Assembly (NCBI GenBank): GCA_019188255.1
Contig: JAETXT010000003.1
Span: 2,604,001 to 2,668,000, forward strand
Direction: 5' to 3'
DNA length: 64,000 nt
Origin: Verticillium longisporum
Lineage: Eukaryota > Ascomycota > Sordariomycetes > Glomerellales > Plectosphaerellaceae
Position numbers and translations under genes: made by a program. The notes beneath the pieces were generated by a model. It saw nothing but the letters and a program-made list of their open reading frames with translations, was not told the DNA's origin and ran no database searches. Shown here piece after piece: positions 10,094 to 20,831 of this stretch. How positions within the stretch are numbered: the first letter of the stretch is position 1; each line of letters starts with the position of its first letter.

Positions 10094-11159
10094 TCAAGAA
10101 GCCTCGAAAGCTTTCCTATTTACCGGCGTCAATGGTTCGCCAATGAATTCGCCGTCAGTGCCAACCACCTCGACAATATTCTTCATCGCCCCCACCTCAA
10201 AATTCAATCGGGTTGTTATTGCTGCACCGCCGTTGTGGCATGTCAGTGTAACATTCTCCATTTCGGCAAGCACCGGAGAAACCTGCGGCTCGTGGTAGTG
10301 CACGTCGAGCGCCGCCGCCGACAATTTGCCGCTCTTCAAAGCCGCTATCAGAGCCTCCCCATGGACGACCTCACCCCGCGCCGTGTTGATGAGCCTCGCG
10401 CCATCCTTCATCGACGCGAGGGCATTGCCATTGATAAGGTCCCGGGTATGCGCGTTCAACGGGACATGAAGTGTGACGCAATCCGACACGCGAAGGAGCT
10501 CGTGGAGGGTAGGGTGATAGGTCGCCTGCAGTTCCTGCTCGACCTCTGGTGGCGAGCGGCAGACGCCAAAGTAGTGTATCTTCATGCCGAGCGCTGTCCG
10601 TGCCTTGCCTTGAGGGCGACCTTCTTACTGATATTGCCCAAGCCAACAATGCCGAGAACGTGGTCGCGAGGGTTCCAGGATATGCTCCCGACCAGGCGGT
10701 GCATGGCCATGAACTGCTCCGGGTCGCAGGTCCTCGCCGCGCGCTGCGAACGCCAAAAATTACGGAAGACGGAGAGGATGAAGAATAAGGCCGTGTCCGA
10801 GACAGCCTCGTCGCTGGCGCCGGCACCGTTGGCGTACCATATTTTTGCGCGGCCGAAGGCGTCGACGTCAGCCCAGTTGAAGCCCGCCCCAGCCGAGGCG
10901 AAGATACGTACGGATGGCGGGAGTAGCGAGATCAGCTCGTCGTCCCACTGTCCCATCTCGCCCCCGACTGAAAATGCGGGCGGAATATGGCGGAGAAATC
11001 ACCATACTTCTTTGACTTGAGTGCTGCAATGAACGAGGCTCGCTCCGGCTCTTCGTTTGCGACCACATCGAAATGTTGCGTGAACGTGTCGCTGTAGTAG
11101 TCAGGGTTGTACTTGATATCCTCACCAAGTCGGAGGACGGTTGGTTTGCTACCAGGCAT
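10094..11159 (-). pseudogene. D-isomer-specific 2-hydroxyacid dehydrogenase, two frame disruptions
   Basis: NAD-dependent dehydrogenase/2-ketoacid reductase acting on D-2-hydroxyacids such as glyoxylate/hydroxypyruvate derivatives or sugar acids. No introns. Three consecutive frame segments together give a full-length protein (about 353 residues): 10966..11159, about 10612..10960 and 10094..10601. Seen: substrate-domain ASAGAGFNWADVDAF, the Rossmann motif LGIVGLGNISKKVA, and the catalytic residues Arg in INTARGEVV, Glu in VHYHEPQVSP and His in LTCHNGGAA. The first break is one base lost from a C5 run at 10961-10965; the second is a perfect 5-bp tandem duplication at 10602-10611. Correcting both restores a length divisible by three. 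The first looks like a homopolymer error; the second is less typical of sequencing error. Function lost only if both are real. Confidence 0.8.
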
Positions 11160-11815
11160 CGCGAAAGGCTATCGTGGTAGCATTGGCTTTCCTCCGTGTA
11201 ACGTTTGGTTGATAGAGCCGGCAGAGGTTGCCTCAGACTGAACCATATAGATGACTGAAAGAGATGCCCTTTCGAAGCCGGTACGTGGGCTATTGCGCCC
11301 AGGCAGCGCTCTCATCGGACTCATGTCTGTCCGTCCAGCGACATCGGCGACAATCCCGACCTCTCGCAATACAGGATAATGCTCTGGCAACTAGGTACCC
11401 ACAGTTCACCTCAGGGTCAAGGCCCATCCTGGAAAGAGATGGCGGACAGGCGGTATGCAGCGCCAATGTGCCGATAGTGCAGAACTGACGTCGTTGTTGA
11501 GATCAGGAGCATCAGAGTGTCCAACGTCATCTCGCCTGCTGTGGCGCACCACGAGGTGATTCCTGTGGCTTAGCAGAGGGGGAGAACCCTTGTAGCCGAA
11601 CCCCACTATGCAGGGGTAGCTCCTCCCGGTTCACCGGACCTGCGTTCAGGCACAGAGGGAGGCAGGCGTAGCTGGAGCTGTTGCAGCTGCCGCTGCCTTG
11701 TGACGTGAGAGTCATGCCGACAACATGGGCCATCCAAGGAGGAATTTCACTCCTACATCTACACCTACAAGGTTTCTCGCCCATCTGATCAACACCGAAG
11801 GCAGCGCACATCAAC
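11160..11815. promoter_or_regulatory. Divergent promoter region of the dehydrogenase and the phosphatase
   Basis: About 650 bp between two divergent starts; it must contain both promoters. No gene, repeat or named binding site recognised. Confidence 0.45.
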
Positions 11816-13647
11816 ATGCCTTTGTCTAGAATCGTTCTCGCAAGCGCGCTGTGCAGCGTCGCGCAAGCAGCACAGCCTGGCGCGGTGCAGCCCGTCGCTG
11901 CCCCCATGCGCGACCTTACCTGGGGCAAGCTCAACTTCCTTCACACGACCGACACGCACGGCTGGCTCGGCGGTCATCTCCAGGAACCACAGTACTCTGC
12001 TGATTGGGGTGACTATGTCTCTTTGCGGAGCACATGCGTCGACAGGCCGACGACAAGGGCGTTGACCTTTTACTCGTTGATACAGGTGACCGCGTCGAGG
12101 GCAACGGCCTGTACGACGCCTCCAGCCCGCAGGGCCTCTTTACGTACGACATATTTCGCGAGCAGTCGGTCGATCTGTTGTGTACCGGTAACCACGAGCT
12201 CTACCAGGCACCAACGGCCGACCGCGAGCATGCCATCACCGTGCCCAACTTCAAGCACAACTACATTGCCTCCAACCTCGACTACTTGGACGACAAGACA
12301 GGGACGCAGGTGCCGCAGGCCCAGCGCTACCGCAAGTTCACGACGAAAAACCAGGGGCTCAACGTCATCGCGTTCGGCTTCATATTTGACTTTACCATGA
12401 ACGCCAACAATACCGTAGTCCAGCCGGTCGAGGATACAGTCAAGGAGGCCTGGTTCCAGAAGGTCCTCAGGGAAGAGAAGCCGGATGCTTTTGTCGTCAT
12501 CGGCCATGTTGGCCTGCGCATGCCCGAGTTCAAGGCCATTTTCAAGGCCATTCGTGCACAGAGTTGGTTCACACCCATTCTCTTCTTTGGTGGGCATGCC
12601 CATGTGCGTGATGCCCTTCGCTTTGATGCAAACTCGTATGCCTTGGCCAGTGGGCGCTACATGGAAACCATCGGCTGGGCCTCAGTCGACGAGATCAAGA
12701 ATAGGGATGAGGCGGCAGACGACACAGTCTCGACCGCCGCTTCCATCAAGTACTCGCGCAGCTACATCGACAACAATCTCTATGGCTTGCACCACCACAC
12801 AGGCCTCAACTCGACGACTTTCCCGACCAAGCGCGGCAAGCACGTCAGCAGCATGATCGATCGGGCGCGCACGAGCCTCAAGCTCGATCACCAGTTTGGC
12901 TGCGCGCCGCGCGACCTGTGGATGAGCAGGGCTGAATACCCCAGCAACAGCAGTCTCTACACATGGCTCGAAACCGAGGTGCTGCCAGACGTGATCAAGA
13001 AGCCGCACGACGACAAGCCACGCCTTGCCATAATCAACACGGGCACCATGCGATTCGACATCTTCGAGGGCCCCTTCACGCAGGACAGCACTTACATCGT
13101 GTCGCCATTCATCAGCAAGTTCCGCCTCGTCCGGAATGTGCCCTACGCCGTCGCCCGCAAGGTCATCACCCTCCTCAACACGGGCGACCACATCTTCGAG
13201 GCCGCCCTCGACACGCGCTTGCTGAACCTGCCCGAGGCCATGGCCGCTAAGGACCTCTCCGTCGACCATGACGCGCCATCCTCACCCCAGTTTGACTTGC
13301 AAGGCAGCGACAACCAGCAGCAGCCGTTGAGCGACCGTCCGGCTCTCATTGGCGGTTACACGACAAAGGACGGCCTCGGTTCCGACGGCGACGACACGGA
13401 GCACACGCCCCTCAAATTCTACGCGCAGCCCAACTGCGTGCAGGCCGAGGTCGGCTTCCCTGCGGACGGTAGCGAGCCCGAGACGGTCGGCGTTGTCTTC
13501 CTCGACTTTATCCAGCAGTGGATCATCATGGCGCCCAAGTTCAGCGGCGGCGAGTACAGCGACCGGGACGTTGACAAGTGGGACGACGAGACGCTGACGT
13601 TCAAGATGGCCAAGTGGATCGGCGAGCACTGGAAGGGAGAGTGTTAA
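11816..13647 (+). CDS. Secreted/vacuolar calcineurin-like metallophosphatase, YHR202W-type; frame broken once
   Basis: Metallophosphoesterase of the 5'-nucleotidase type with C-terminal nucleotidase-like domain, similar in layout to yeast YHR202W. A signal peptide is visible ([18 protein letters not shown]). Metal-site motifs in order: DTHGW (D-x-H), [11 protein letters not shown] (GD), GNHELY (GNHE), VVIGHVG and [11 protein letters not shown] (GHxH). The second half includes [16 protein letters not shown] and [10 protein letters not shown], matching the nucleotidase C-domain. The N-terminal part (to WGDYVSL) is in a different frame from the rest: one base is missing at the T run 12022-12024, where an extra T gives SFAEHMRRQ and joins the two frames. 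No intron signals fit. About 610 residues after correction, a length divisible by three. The substrate is unknown. Assembly indel is the simplest explanation. Confidence 0.87.
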
Positions 13648-16315
13648 TTTTGACTTTTTTGCTGTTTTGGGGGTTTTTGACTTTAACTTTGGCCATAGCG
13701 CTGGCCATTAAGTTGTATGTTCTGTCATCTACGTCGCAGCCATGTTTTCATCTGGTCTCGTGTCATCATGTTCTTGTGGTGGGCGCGTGGCATCGCTTTG
13801 GAATTCTAATATGGTAGGAAGGGGGTTCTAGGCAGCAAGCATTCAGGCATTGGGTTCCTCTCTTTTCTACTCTTTCTCTGCACGGTTCACATGGAGCGGA
13901 GAATCAAATCTTACACTGGTACCATTTTTACCTATGTTGCCGAGCATCAGACATGGGTGTGGGTTCCGTCTCGCATCTCCCGCGGCCAAAGCAGCACATG
14001 GCAAAGCTCCGTCGCCCGGGGACCAGTTCCCGCCGGGCCACAAGCGCAGACGCTATTGACTGCGCTGCAGCTGGGACTCGGCTTCGCATGGTACGAGTCA
14101 AAGGCAAAGTAGCCCTGCAGCTGGAAAGTCTGTAAGAGGAAAACAAACAAACGAAAAAGAATTGACGGGCCTAGAAAACAAATGTCAAGGCCCTGATGCC
14201 ATCCTTCTCGCGGCAGAACACAAAGACGGATGGTCCGGGATGCATGATTCGGTGTCGACGTGTCATGTCAGGGTGGCCCCAGTGTTGCTCAGTGTGTCCG
14301 CCTCATTGAGATCGACGGGATGAGCCCTACGCATCCCAACCCACCCGGACGGATCTGAAGGACGATGAAACACCGTTTGGACGTTGGAGGACCCTCATTG
14401 ACCTGTTTCTGCTGCGCATATGATGGTTCCCCCACGTCATATGTCAGCCCTGCCGGTTTTGTTTCTGCTGGTTCGGGGTTTCTGTCACCCGAGCACGGGC
14501 GCGCGAGTTCGGATGTCATGCCGCGTCCCTGGAGCTTGGCCTGCAGGCCTGACAGACCCTTTGGGAGTAAGCAACCAAGGCAAGGAAGGGGAGCGGGGAA
14601 ACATGGTCGTCGATGGACGGATGGCGGGCGGCAAGGAAGAAAATCTGATGAGATGAGGACGACAGGCACACAACGTGTGCGACCCTCCCCCCCTATTCGG
14701 ACTGGTGGCCGGCAGCACCCGCGCGGCACCTGAGACGGATCTGACCTGCTTGGGTACTGACCAGACTTGGGTACCTCGCTCTCCCTTCGTCTCCCCTTCA
14801 CCACGCCGGCTCCCACACCCACAAATCCAAGCCCACCTGAATTCACAGTGCACTGCAACTGTAAATGCCCGTTCATCCGCCTCTGGTCTTGCGGTAACTG
14901 GTCGATCATCTCGTCATTGGGTGGGAAAATGACAGTCGTCTGTTACACCAGCGCAGACCCGATACCGCAATGTAGTCCAAGCGGACCTGACGCCTGGGTC
15001 TGTCCGTCCATGAGGCATCGGTGTCTGCGTTGTCACTGTTATTCAAAGTTCGTCATGCTCATACGCCCATGCTCATCACGCGTCGCCCCGCGGAGACAGG
15101 CGAGATTGCGTCGAATGCCAGTGAAGGGCTTGTGTATGTGTGCCAGCGCCTTCTGGTGACTTGAGGTTCCGGTGAAGGAGGGTCGCCTCCCACCCATGGC
15201 CCATATCCCACATCCCATTACCCATAGGCAGGTATCCCATTGGCCCCTGGGTGTCGTTGTTCCCTTTGAGCGCCCCGGCGCGTTGGGATCTCATTTCCTC
15301 GTCTCCTCATCTCCACCCTTTTCCCTTCCTGGACGGGCAAAGGAGCAACATGTCCTATTCCTGCATGATGTAGGTAGGTGGATGGATGAATGGCCGGTGC
15401 GTCTGGCTGCATCTTAGGGCCCGTGTCCCATGTTTGTTCGTCTGTTTCTGGGTCGGCCGTTCAGTCATCGCCAAAAGTTAAAGCCCTTTTGGTACCTGCA
15501 TGGAGGCGTCCGTCAAAGCTGCGCCCTCGGCTGCCGTTCCCTTTCCTACGACGCCCTCGCCCCCTCATCAACCCGACTCGCGCCCCTGGATTCTCGTCGT
15601 CGCTACTCGTGGGGACAACGACCAATCTTGCGTCCTCCCTCTCTCTCTCCTCTCTATATCGACGAGTCTCACGCCAGCCTGAGAGAGGAGAGCCAGGAAG
15701 CAGTCTCCCCTTCTCTCACATCCGCAGGCGCTCGCCCTTGCTTTTGTCGCCCCGCGCACACCCCACTATCGTCAGTCAGACTCGACTGGGCGTCACTCGG
15801 ACCCAACTGTACAGGCTGTGCACCGCAACCTGCACGAGCTCGCCGAGCCATATTTTCCCTGACCTTGAGAACCAACCCCTGAGCTACTGTGCGCGCGCCA
15901 GCACTTGCCCATCCACCCAAGAACAGGAACTTCTTCAACTATTCGGCCGAACGGCAGGAATTCTGCCAGCTTCAACCACATCTTTGTCGACTCTCCCTGG
16001 GCATTCTTTTTCTTCTCGTGACCGAGACATGGCCGTCGCACCCTGAGACCTTAATTGTTATCCTTGATTGAAGCTTTGCTCTCCTGCCGCCAGCCTTAGC
16101 CTGTCGCCTGTCTTACACGCACCGTCTGACGTTTATTTTATTTTTGTTCGCCGATCGTTGCGCGATACCGTACGATACTTGACCATTTGGACAGGAGAGA
16201 GAGAAAAGAAGTGCAGTCGCGTCTGCGCTCTTGCCAGTCCTTTCCCCTCCTCTTCGCTTCTCCAGTTACCTTCGCCCTCGATTTTCGACTGCTTGACAAA
16301 ATCGCCACCGTCATC
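13648..16315. other. Gene-poor region with long pyrimidine-rich leader
   Basis: About 2.7 kb without a supported gene. The first kilobase is the 3' side of the phosphatase gene. From about 15500 the plus strand becomes C/T-rich, which suggests a long 5' leader for the gene at 16316. Open frames up to about 200 codons here have low-complexity, non-conserved translations and I do not accept them as genes. Confidence 0.55.
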
Positions 16316-18307
16316 ATGGTGTCCTTCTTCGGGCTGAAGCTCGGAGGAGAAAAGAAGAAGTACGCCCTCTTTGCGCGCCGGAATTGAATAGCTGCTGACG
16401 TCGTTACCTCTGCCAGGAAAAATGACAAGTCAGCTAACCTTGAAGGGCCTCAGCCGAAGGACGGCGACAGCGACTTTTTCGGCACCACCCTTAACAAACA
16501 GGACCTCCTACACCTGGATGCGAGCACGCCCATTCCACGCCCCGGTACAGCCTCTTCCAACCGGTCATTACCCCGTCCGAAGCTCCCTTACATGCACGGC
16601 AGCGGAAGCATGGTTGACCTGGCTGCTGGGGCCGGCGTTAGCTTCCATACGACCCAGCAATCGAGCATCGGCTCCGGCGTTCGTCACTACGGTTCAGAAA
16701 CGAACCTGTGCACACACTGGAACAATGCCAGTTCCACGAGCCTGGTACCACCGCCAATGACGCCGGCAGCAGCCAACGGTCGACCGGGGACTGCCGGCTC
16801 AAACCGCGGCACCGGTTGGGTTAACCCCCTTGATGTCCATTACTGCCGCGACGGCTCGTCAGGTTCGACGCCTTCGAGGACTCAACAGCAACAACGGCCG
16901 TCTACTTCATCTGGTGCCAAAGCATCGACGCCGACTGTTGCCTCGACCGCACCGCAAATCCCCAGGAGCCCTCTTGGACAGTTCGAATTCAACCTGTCTC
17001 CACTCGACATATCGAGCCCAGCAACACTGCAGCCCGTCAAACCACTGAGACGAGCAGAAACGAGCCCGATGCAGTTGCAACCGGCATCGGCTGCATGTGA
17101 GAACAGAACTCTCAAATTAACAAAGTCACACTCGCCGCCGAGGTCATATCCATCGCCACCACCGTCTCTGAATAGCACGGAGAAGCCTGGCACGCCCGTG
17201 ACAACCCCGGCAATAGAAGAGGGAACGTTATACCGCCACCGCGACCCAGCACAGCCGGAGAAGTACGCCGCCGCGCCTCAGAATATCGACTCACTCCCTT
17301 CCCCAGCATCTTCGCACGAAGATCAAGAAATGGGCTCTTGGGATCGACCGGTGATTCGTGATGTGACTGCAAAGCGAGATACGCTCACGCACCACCCTAC
17401 ACGTCGTCAGAGCGTATCGATGGATATTGAGGAGCTGAGTCGAATTGACTTTGGTTTCGACTTTGGGCTCGACAAAAAGGAACCAAGTCCGGCGGCCAAT
17501 GTAAGCCCGACCGAGGTCACCAACTTCGATCTAGGACCGCCGCCGAGGAGCGCCAGGCGACCGCCACCACCGGTCGATGTTCGAGGCACACAACAACCTC
17601 ATGGGCCTCCGAGAGGACCACCGCCACAAATGCGAGGCCCCCCACGACCCTGGCCACCACCTGCGCAACGCATGCCTAATGCCCGACCGCGACCACACGA
17701 GCCTGCCCCGCGCATCGCGTCACCTCCCGTCGCCAGAACCGGGCTGCCGCTACGGTCTCCTGTCGAGCCAGATCACCCCTCAAAAGGACCACAGGATTTC
17801 AACTTGCCCCCACGCCGCCCCCAGCCGTCGCCAGTCATCGACGCGGACCGCAGTTACGGTCTTTCGCCAGCAAATCGCCGAGCAGCGCCCCCGCGGCTCA
17901 ACGTTCCCGCACCCCCGCTGCGTGATGAAGGCGCACCCCTCAGTCCCTCGTACCAGTTTCCAAAGTTTGACGAAGGCGACACATTTTCTGCTCCAAGACA
18001 AGCACCGTCGCCGCTCGGTGCGAGCCCGCGCCTGCAGCAAGAGAGCCCCAAGGAACCCCCGCCAGGTGCCTCGAGCTGGCCGCTTGCTGACGGCGGCGGT
18101 GCGGATGTCAGCAAGCCCCACGCGCCACTGGTGAGCCCAAGCTTCCGGGAACGCTCACCTCCACCGCAGTGGGCGGAGGATCGTCGCAAGGTCGAGAGGG
18201 CGAAGACACCACCTCTCGAGGGAGGTGCCGGGATGGGGACCAGACCAGACTTTGGTCTGAGAGCGCCAACAGGGATTGCGGATGAGTTCCAGGTGGGGTT
18301 CATCTAG
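16316..18307 (+). CDS. Proline-rich, largely disordered protein of unknown function
   Basis: Not recognised as a named family. Two exons: 16316..16359 and 16417..18307, with a 57-bp intron (GTACGC donor, CTGAC branch, CCAG acceptor). Spliced product 644 residues, reading MVSFFGLKLGGEKKKKN at the start. The hydrophobic first residues followed by a lysine cluster suggest membrane or nuclear targeting (inference). The middle and end are rich in Pro, Ser, Arg and Gly, with repeated PPP-R motifs (GPPRGPPPQMRGPPRPWPPP) that look like SH3 or WW ligands, and a short acidic/aromatic island RIDFGFDFGLDKKEP. No globular domain seen. The start is favoured because MVSFFG joins exactly in frame across a consensus intron. 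Isolated between two large gene-free zones. Confidence 0.82.
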
Positions 18308-19484
18308 GTATTGGTGGCTTCATTTTTTTCTTTTGTACCCAGTTCAGGTGACAGCATGGGGGAGCCAGGACGGCCTCCCTGGGTGTTTCGGTGTTTTCGA
18401 TCCCGGGTTGGATCTGATGTGTAGTTTATTCCCAAGTTGGAGAGAGAGAGAGTTGACAAAGATACCACGACAATGTGCCACGACGCCAGCGGGCCGAAGA
18501 AGAAGTAGAGTTGGTCAGATGATGACAATGATACAGTTGCTTGCTCAGTTGATGTTTGCTTAGGGCCATAGCCACATCGCACCCAGCGCCAAGGATTTCC
18601 CGGCCATGTTTTTGCAAATGACTGATGGCGCCAGTATGCTACTGCCTACCCTTGGTTTATGTGCCTGCCTACCTAGTTACGAAGGCAGTTGCGAGGCCAG
18701 GGCGTGGAAGGTGCTGCGCGCCTGCCGCCATTTCTCGTGAGCAAGTGCTTCAGCTTTCTAGATCGGATTTGTAGGGCAACCGCAGTGGTGGTACCTACAG
18801 GGGATCCCCTCACTGCAAAAGGCCGCTAGCAAGCTGAACGATCCGCTATTCGCGGGCCAGGCCCTGGAGGAGCTTTGAGTTGGTGGTGATGGTGGTCATC
18901 TACCGGGGGTGACTTGGACGCAATGACCACCATCTGGCTGTTGCTTCTAAACCCAAAGCTCCTGCCCGCCTAGTTTCCACGTGCAATTTTTTTCAGCACC
19001 CCATCTGCTATTGGCAAGCGCGACCCTTGACTTCAAATATCACTGGGGCCCATCTAGAGACCGCTCATCTAACCTTCCTGATACTTTCCGGTCCAGGTTC
19101 ACTTCACCATCTTTGCTAGCCGCTGCTTCAGCAAAACCCATTTCCAGTCTCGGTTCGCTCACCTGAGCCTCGCGACTCGTCTAACCTCACCCCGCCTCTT
19201 GTGCCATTGGCAGCATCGGTCTTATGTCGTCTTGCACCATCAAGACCTTCACCATTTACCCTTTTCAGGCACACAGATACATGTGCCGTCCATTCGGACG
19301 ATAAACAAACAGCAGGCGACTTCGCAGTCTTTGCGCTTGCTTTGGGGACGAAGAAAGACTAACGTACTTGTTGAGAGCAACATTTGAAACACATTGAAGT
19401 ATTTCCCAGTGAAGCTTCACTTATACTTGTATCATTCCGAATCACCTCGTTCGGAACTTATACGAATCACCCTGCATCGCAGCC
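18308..19484. other. Intergenic region, promoter side of the SLC35F-like gene
   Basis: About 1.2 kb. It contains a short GA run near 18440-18451 and, in its last 300 bp, a C/T-rich leader. No gene recognised. Confidence 0.55.
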
Positions 19485-20705
19485 ATGGCCCCTTCATCGG
19501 ACAACATGAGCGGCGTTGACAGCAAAAACTTGGTCGAGAGCCCCACCACGACGCGGGTCACTGGCCCCGAGTCTCCTGATGCCGCTGCCATGCGTCCGGA
19601 CACCGATTCGGAGCTTGTCAGCCGCGGATTGCATGTCCTCGAGGCCAAGAAGGTGCACTGGTGGTCCTACCTGACCACGGCCGACTTCTGGATCGTTCTC
19701 GTAGCCGGCCAGGTCCTGGCGCTCTGCATCACGGCCACCAACACGTTCTCAGGGCTGCTAGGCGCTGCAGGCACCAACATTCCCGCCTTCCAGAACATCT
19801 TCAACTACATCCTCCTGCTGCTTATCTGGTGGCCCATCTGCATCTGGCACATGGGTATCAAGGCCTGGTTCCGCATCGTTTGGCGCGACGGCTGGAAGTA
19901 CTTCATCCTCAGCTTCATCGATGTCCAGGGCAACTACTTCACCGTCTTGGCCTACGGCTACACCAACATCCTGTCCGCCCAGCTCATCAACTTCTGGGCC
20001 ATTGTCGTGGTTGTGCTGCTGTCCTTCTTCTTCCTGAAGGTTCGCTACCGCCCGTTCCAGATTGTCGGCATCCTCGTGGCCTGCGGCGGCATGGGCCTCC
20101 TCATCGCCTCCGACTACATCAAGGGCGGCAGCGGCGACGCCGCGAACAAGCTTAAGGGCGATTTGTTCGCGCTCCTCGGTGCCACGTGTTATGGTTTGAC
20201 CAACACGTTTGAAGAGTTCCTCGTCTCTAAGCGTCCCGTCTATGAGGTTCTCTCCTTCATGGCCCTCTTTGGAAGCTGCATCCTTGCCGTTCAGGCCACC
20301 ATTTTCGACCGCCGTTCCATCCAGGAGGCTGAATTTAACGGGCAAATCGCCAGCTACATTGTTGGCTTTACCCTCTGCCTGTCGTTCTTCTACTCTATCG
20401 TGCCCGTCGTTCTGCGACTCGCGTCGGCCGCCTTCTACAACATTTCGTTGTTGACGGCCAACTTCTGGGGCGTCATCATTGGCATTCACGTCTTTGGCCT
20501 CGCCATTCACTTCCTGTACCCCATTGCTTTCGTCCTCATCATTGCCGGCCTGATCACCTACTTCCTCGCCGGTAGCATGCTCGGCGACTCGAAGAAGCCC
20601 TGGCTGGGCGATAACCAGGAGGGTGGCGTTGCTGGGTTTGGAACTGCCAAGCTCAAGGCCATGAATGCCGCGAGGGCCGAGCAAGGAGACGTAGAGGCGC
20701 GTTAG
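19485..20705 (+). CDS. SLC35F1/F2-type (DUF914) drug/metabolite-superfamily transporter
   Basis: Single uninterrupted frame of 406 residues. After a polar N-terminus (about 55 residues) come about ten hydrophobic helices, for example FWIVLVAGQVLALCITATN, IFNYILLLLIWWPICIW, IVVVVLLSFFFLKV, IVGILVACGGMGLLIAS, SYIVGFTLCLSFFYSIVPV and FLYPIAFVLIIAGLITYFLA. Landmarks of the DUF914/SLC35F family are FIDVQGNYFTVLAYGYTN (conserved D-x-x-x-N in helix 4 region), GDLFALLGATCYGLTNTFEE and the proline-containing PVVLRLASAAFYNISLLTA. The family belongs to the DMT superfamily with nucleotide-sugar transporters; substrate not known. The C-terminal tail is hydrophilic and cytosolic (inference). Start at 19485 lies in a favourable CGCAGCC-ATG-GCC context. 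No introns, unlike most neighbours. Confidence 0.92.
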   Translation: MAPSSDNMSGVDSKNLVESPTTTRVTGPESPDAAAMRPDTDSELVSRGLHVLEAKKVHWWSYLTTADFWIVLVAGQVLALCITATNTFSGLLGAAGTNIPAFQNIFNYILLLLIWWPICIWHMGIKAWFRIVWRDGWKYFILSFIDVQGNYFTVLAYGYTNILSAQLINFWAIVVVVLLSFFFLKVRYRPFQIVGILVACGGMGLLIASDYIKGGSGDAANKLKGDLFALLGATCYGLTNTFEEFLVSKRPVYEVLSFMALFGSCILAVQATIFDRRSIQEAEFNGQIASYIVGFTLCLSFFYSIVPVVLRLASAAFYNISLLTANFWGVIIGIHVFGLAIHFLYPIAFVLIIAGLITYFLAGSMLGDSKKPWLGDNQEGGVAGFGTAKLKAMNAARAEQGDVEAR

Positions 20706-20791
20706 ATGCTGCAAAGGTACATGCTATCCGTGGGGGAAGGCAGAGGGGTTCAGGGGTGCGAAAGAGTCGGCATTGCGGACCTCGAGGCTAT

Positions 20792-20831
20792 GAACGCCTT
20801 GAGTTCGGGTGGAACGCCTCGAGTTCGGGTG
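20792..20831 (+). repeat. 20-bp tandem repeat, two copies
   Basis: Two adjacent 20-bp copies of the unit GAACGCCT(T/C)GAGTTCGGGTG differ at one base. They lie about 90 bp behind the transporter stop, probably in its 3' untranslated region. Confidence 0.85.

Noticed and set aside
7418..13647. RIP (repeat-induced point mutation) as cause of the broken genes
   Set aside because: RIP makes many C-to-T changes and stops in repeated DNA. Here the coding sequence is otherwise normal, with indels rather than transitions.
15390..16046. 218-codon plus-strand frame
   Set aside because: Low-complexity translation of pyrimidine-rich leader DNA upstream of the gene at 16316.
19758..20714. 318-codon minus-strand frame over the SLC35F-like gene
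   Set aside because: It is the mirror of a clearly conserved multi-helix transporter on the plus strand.
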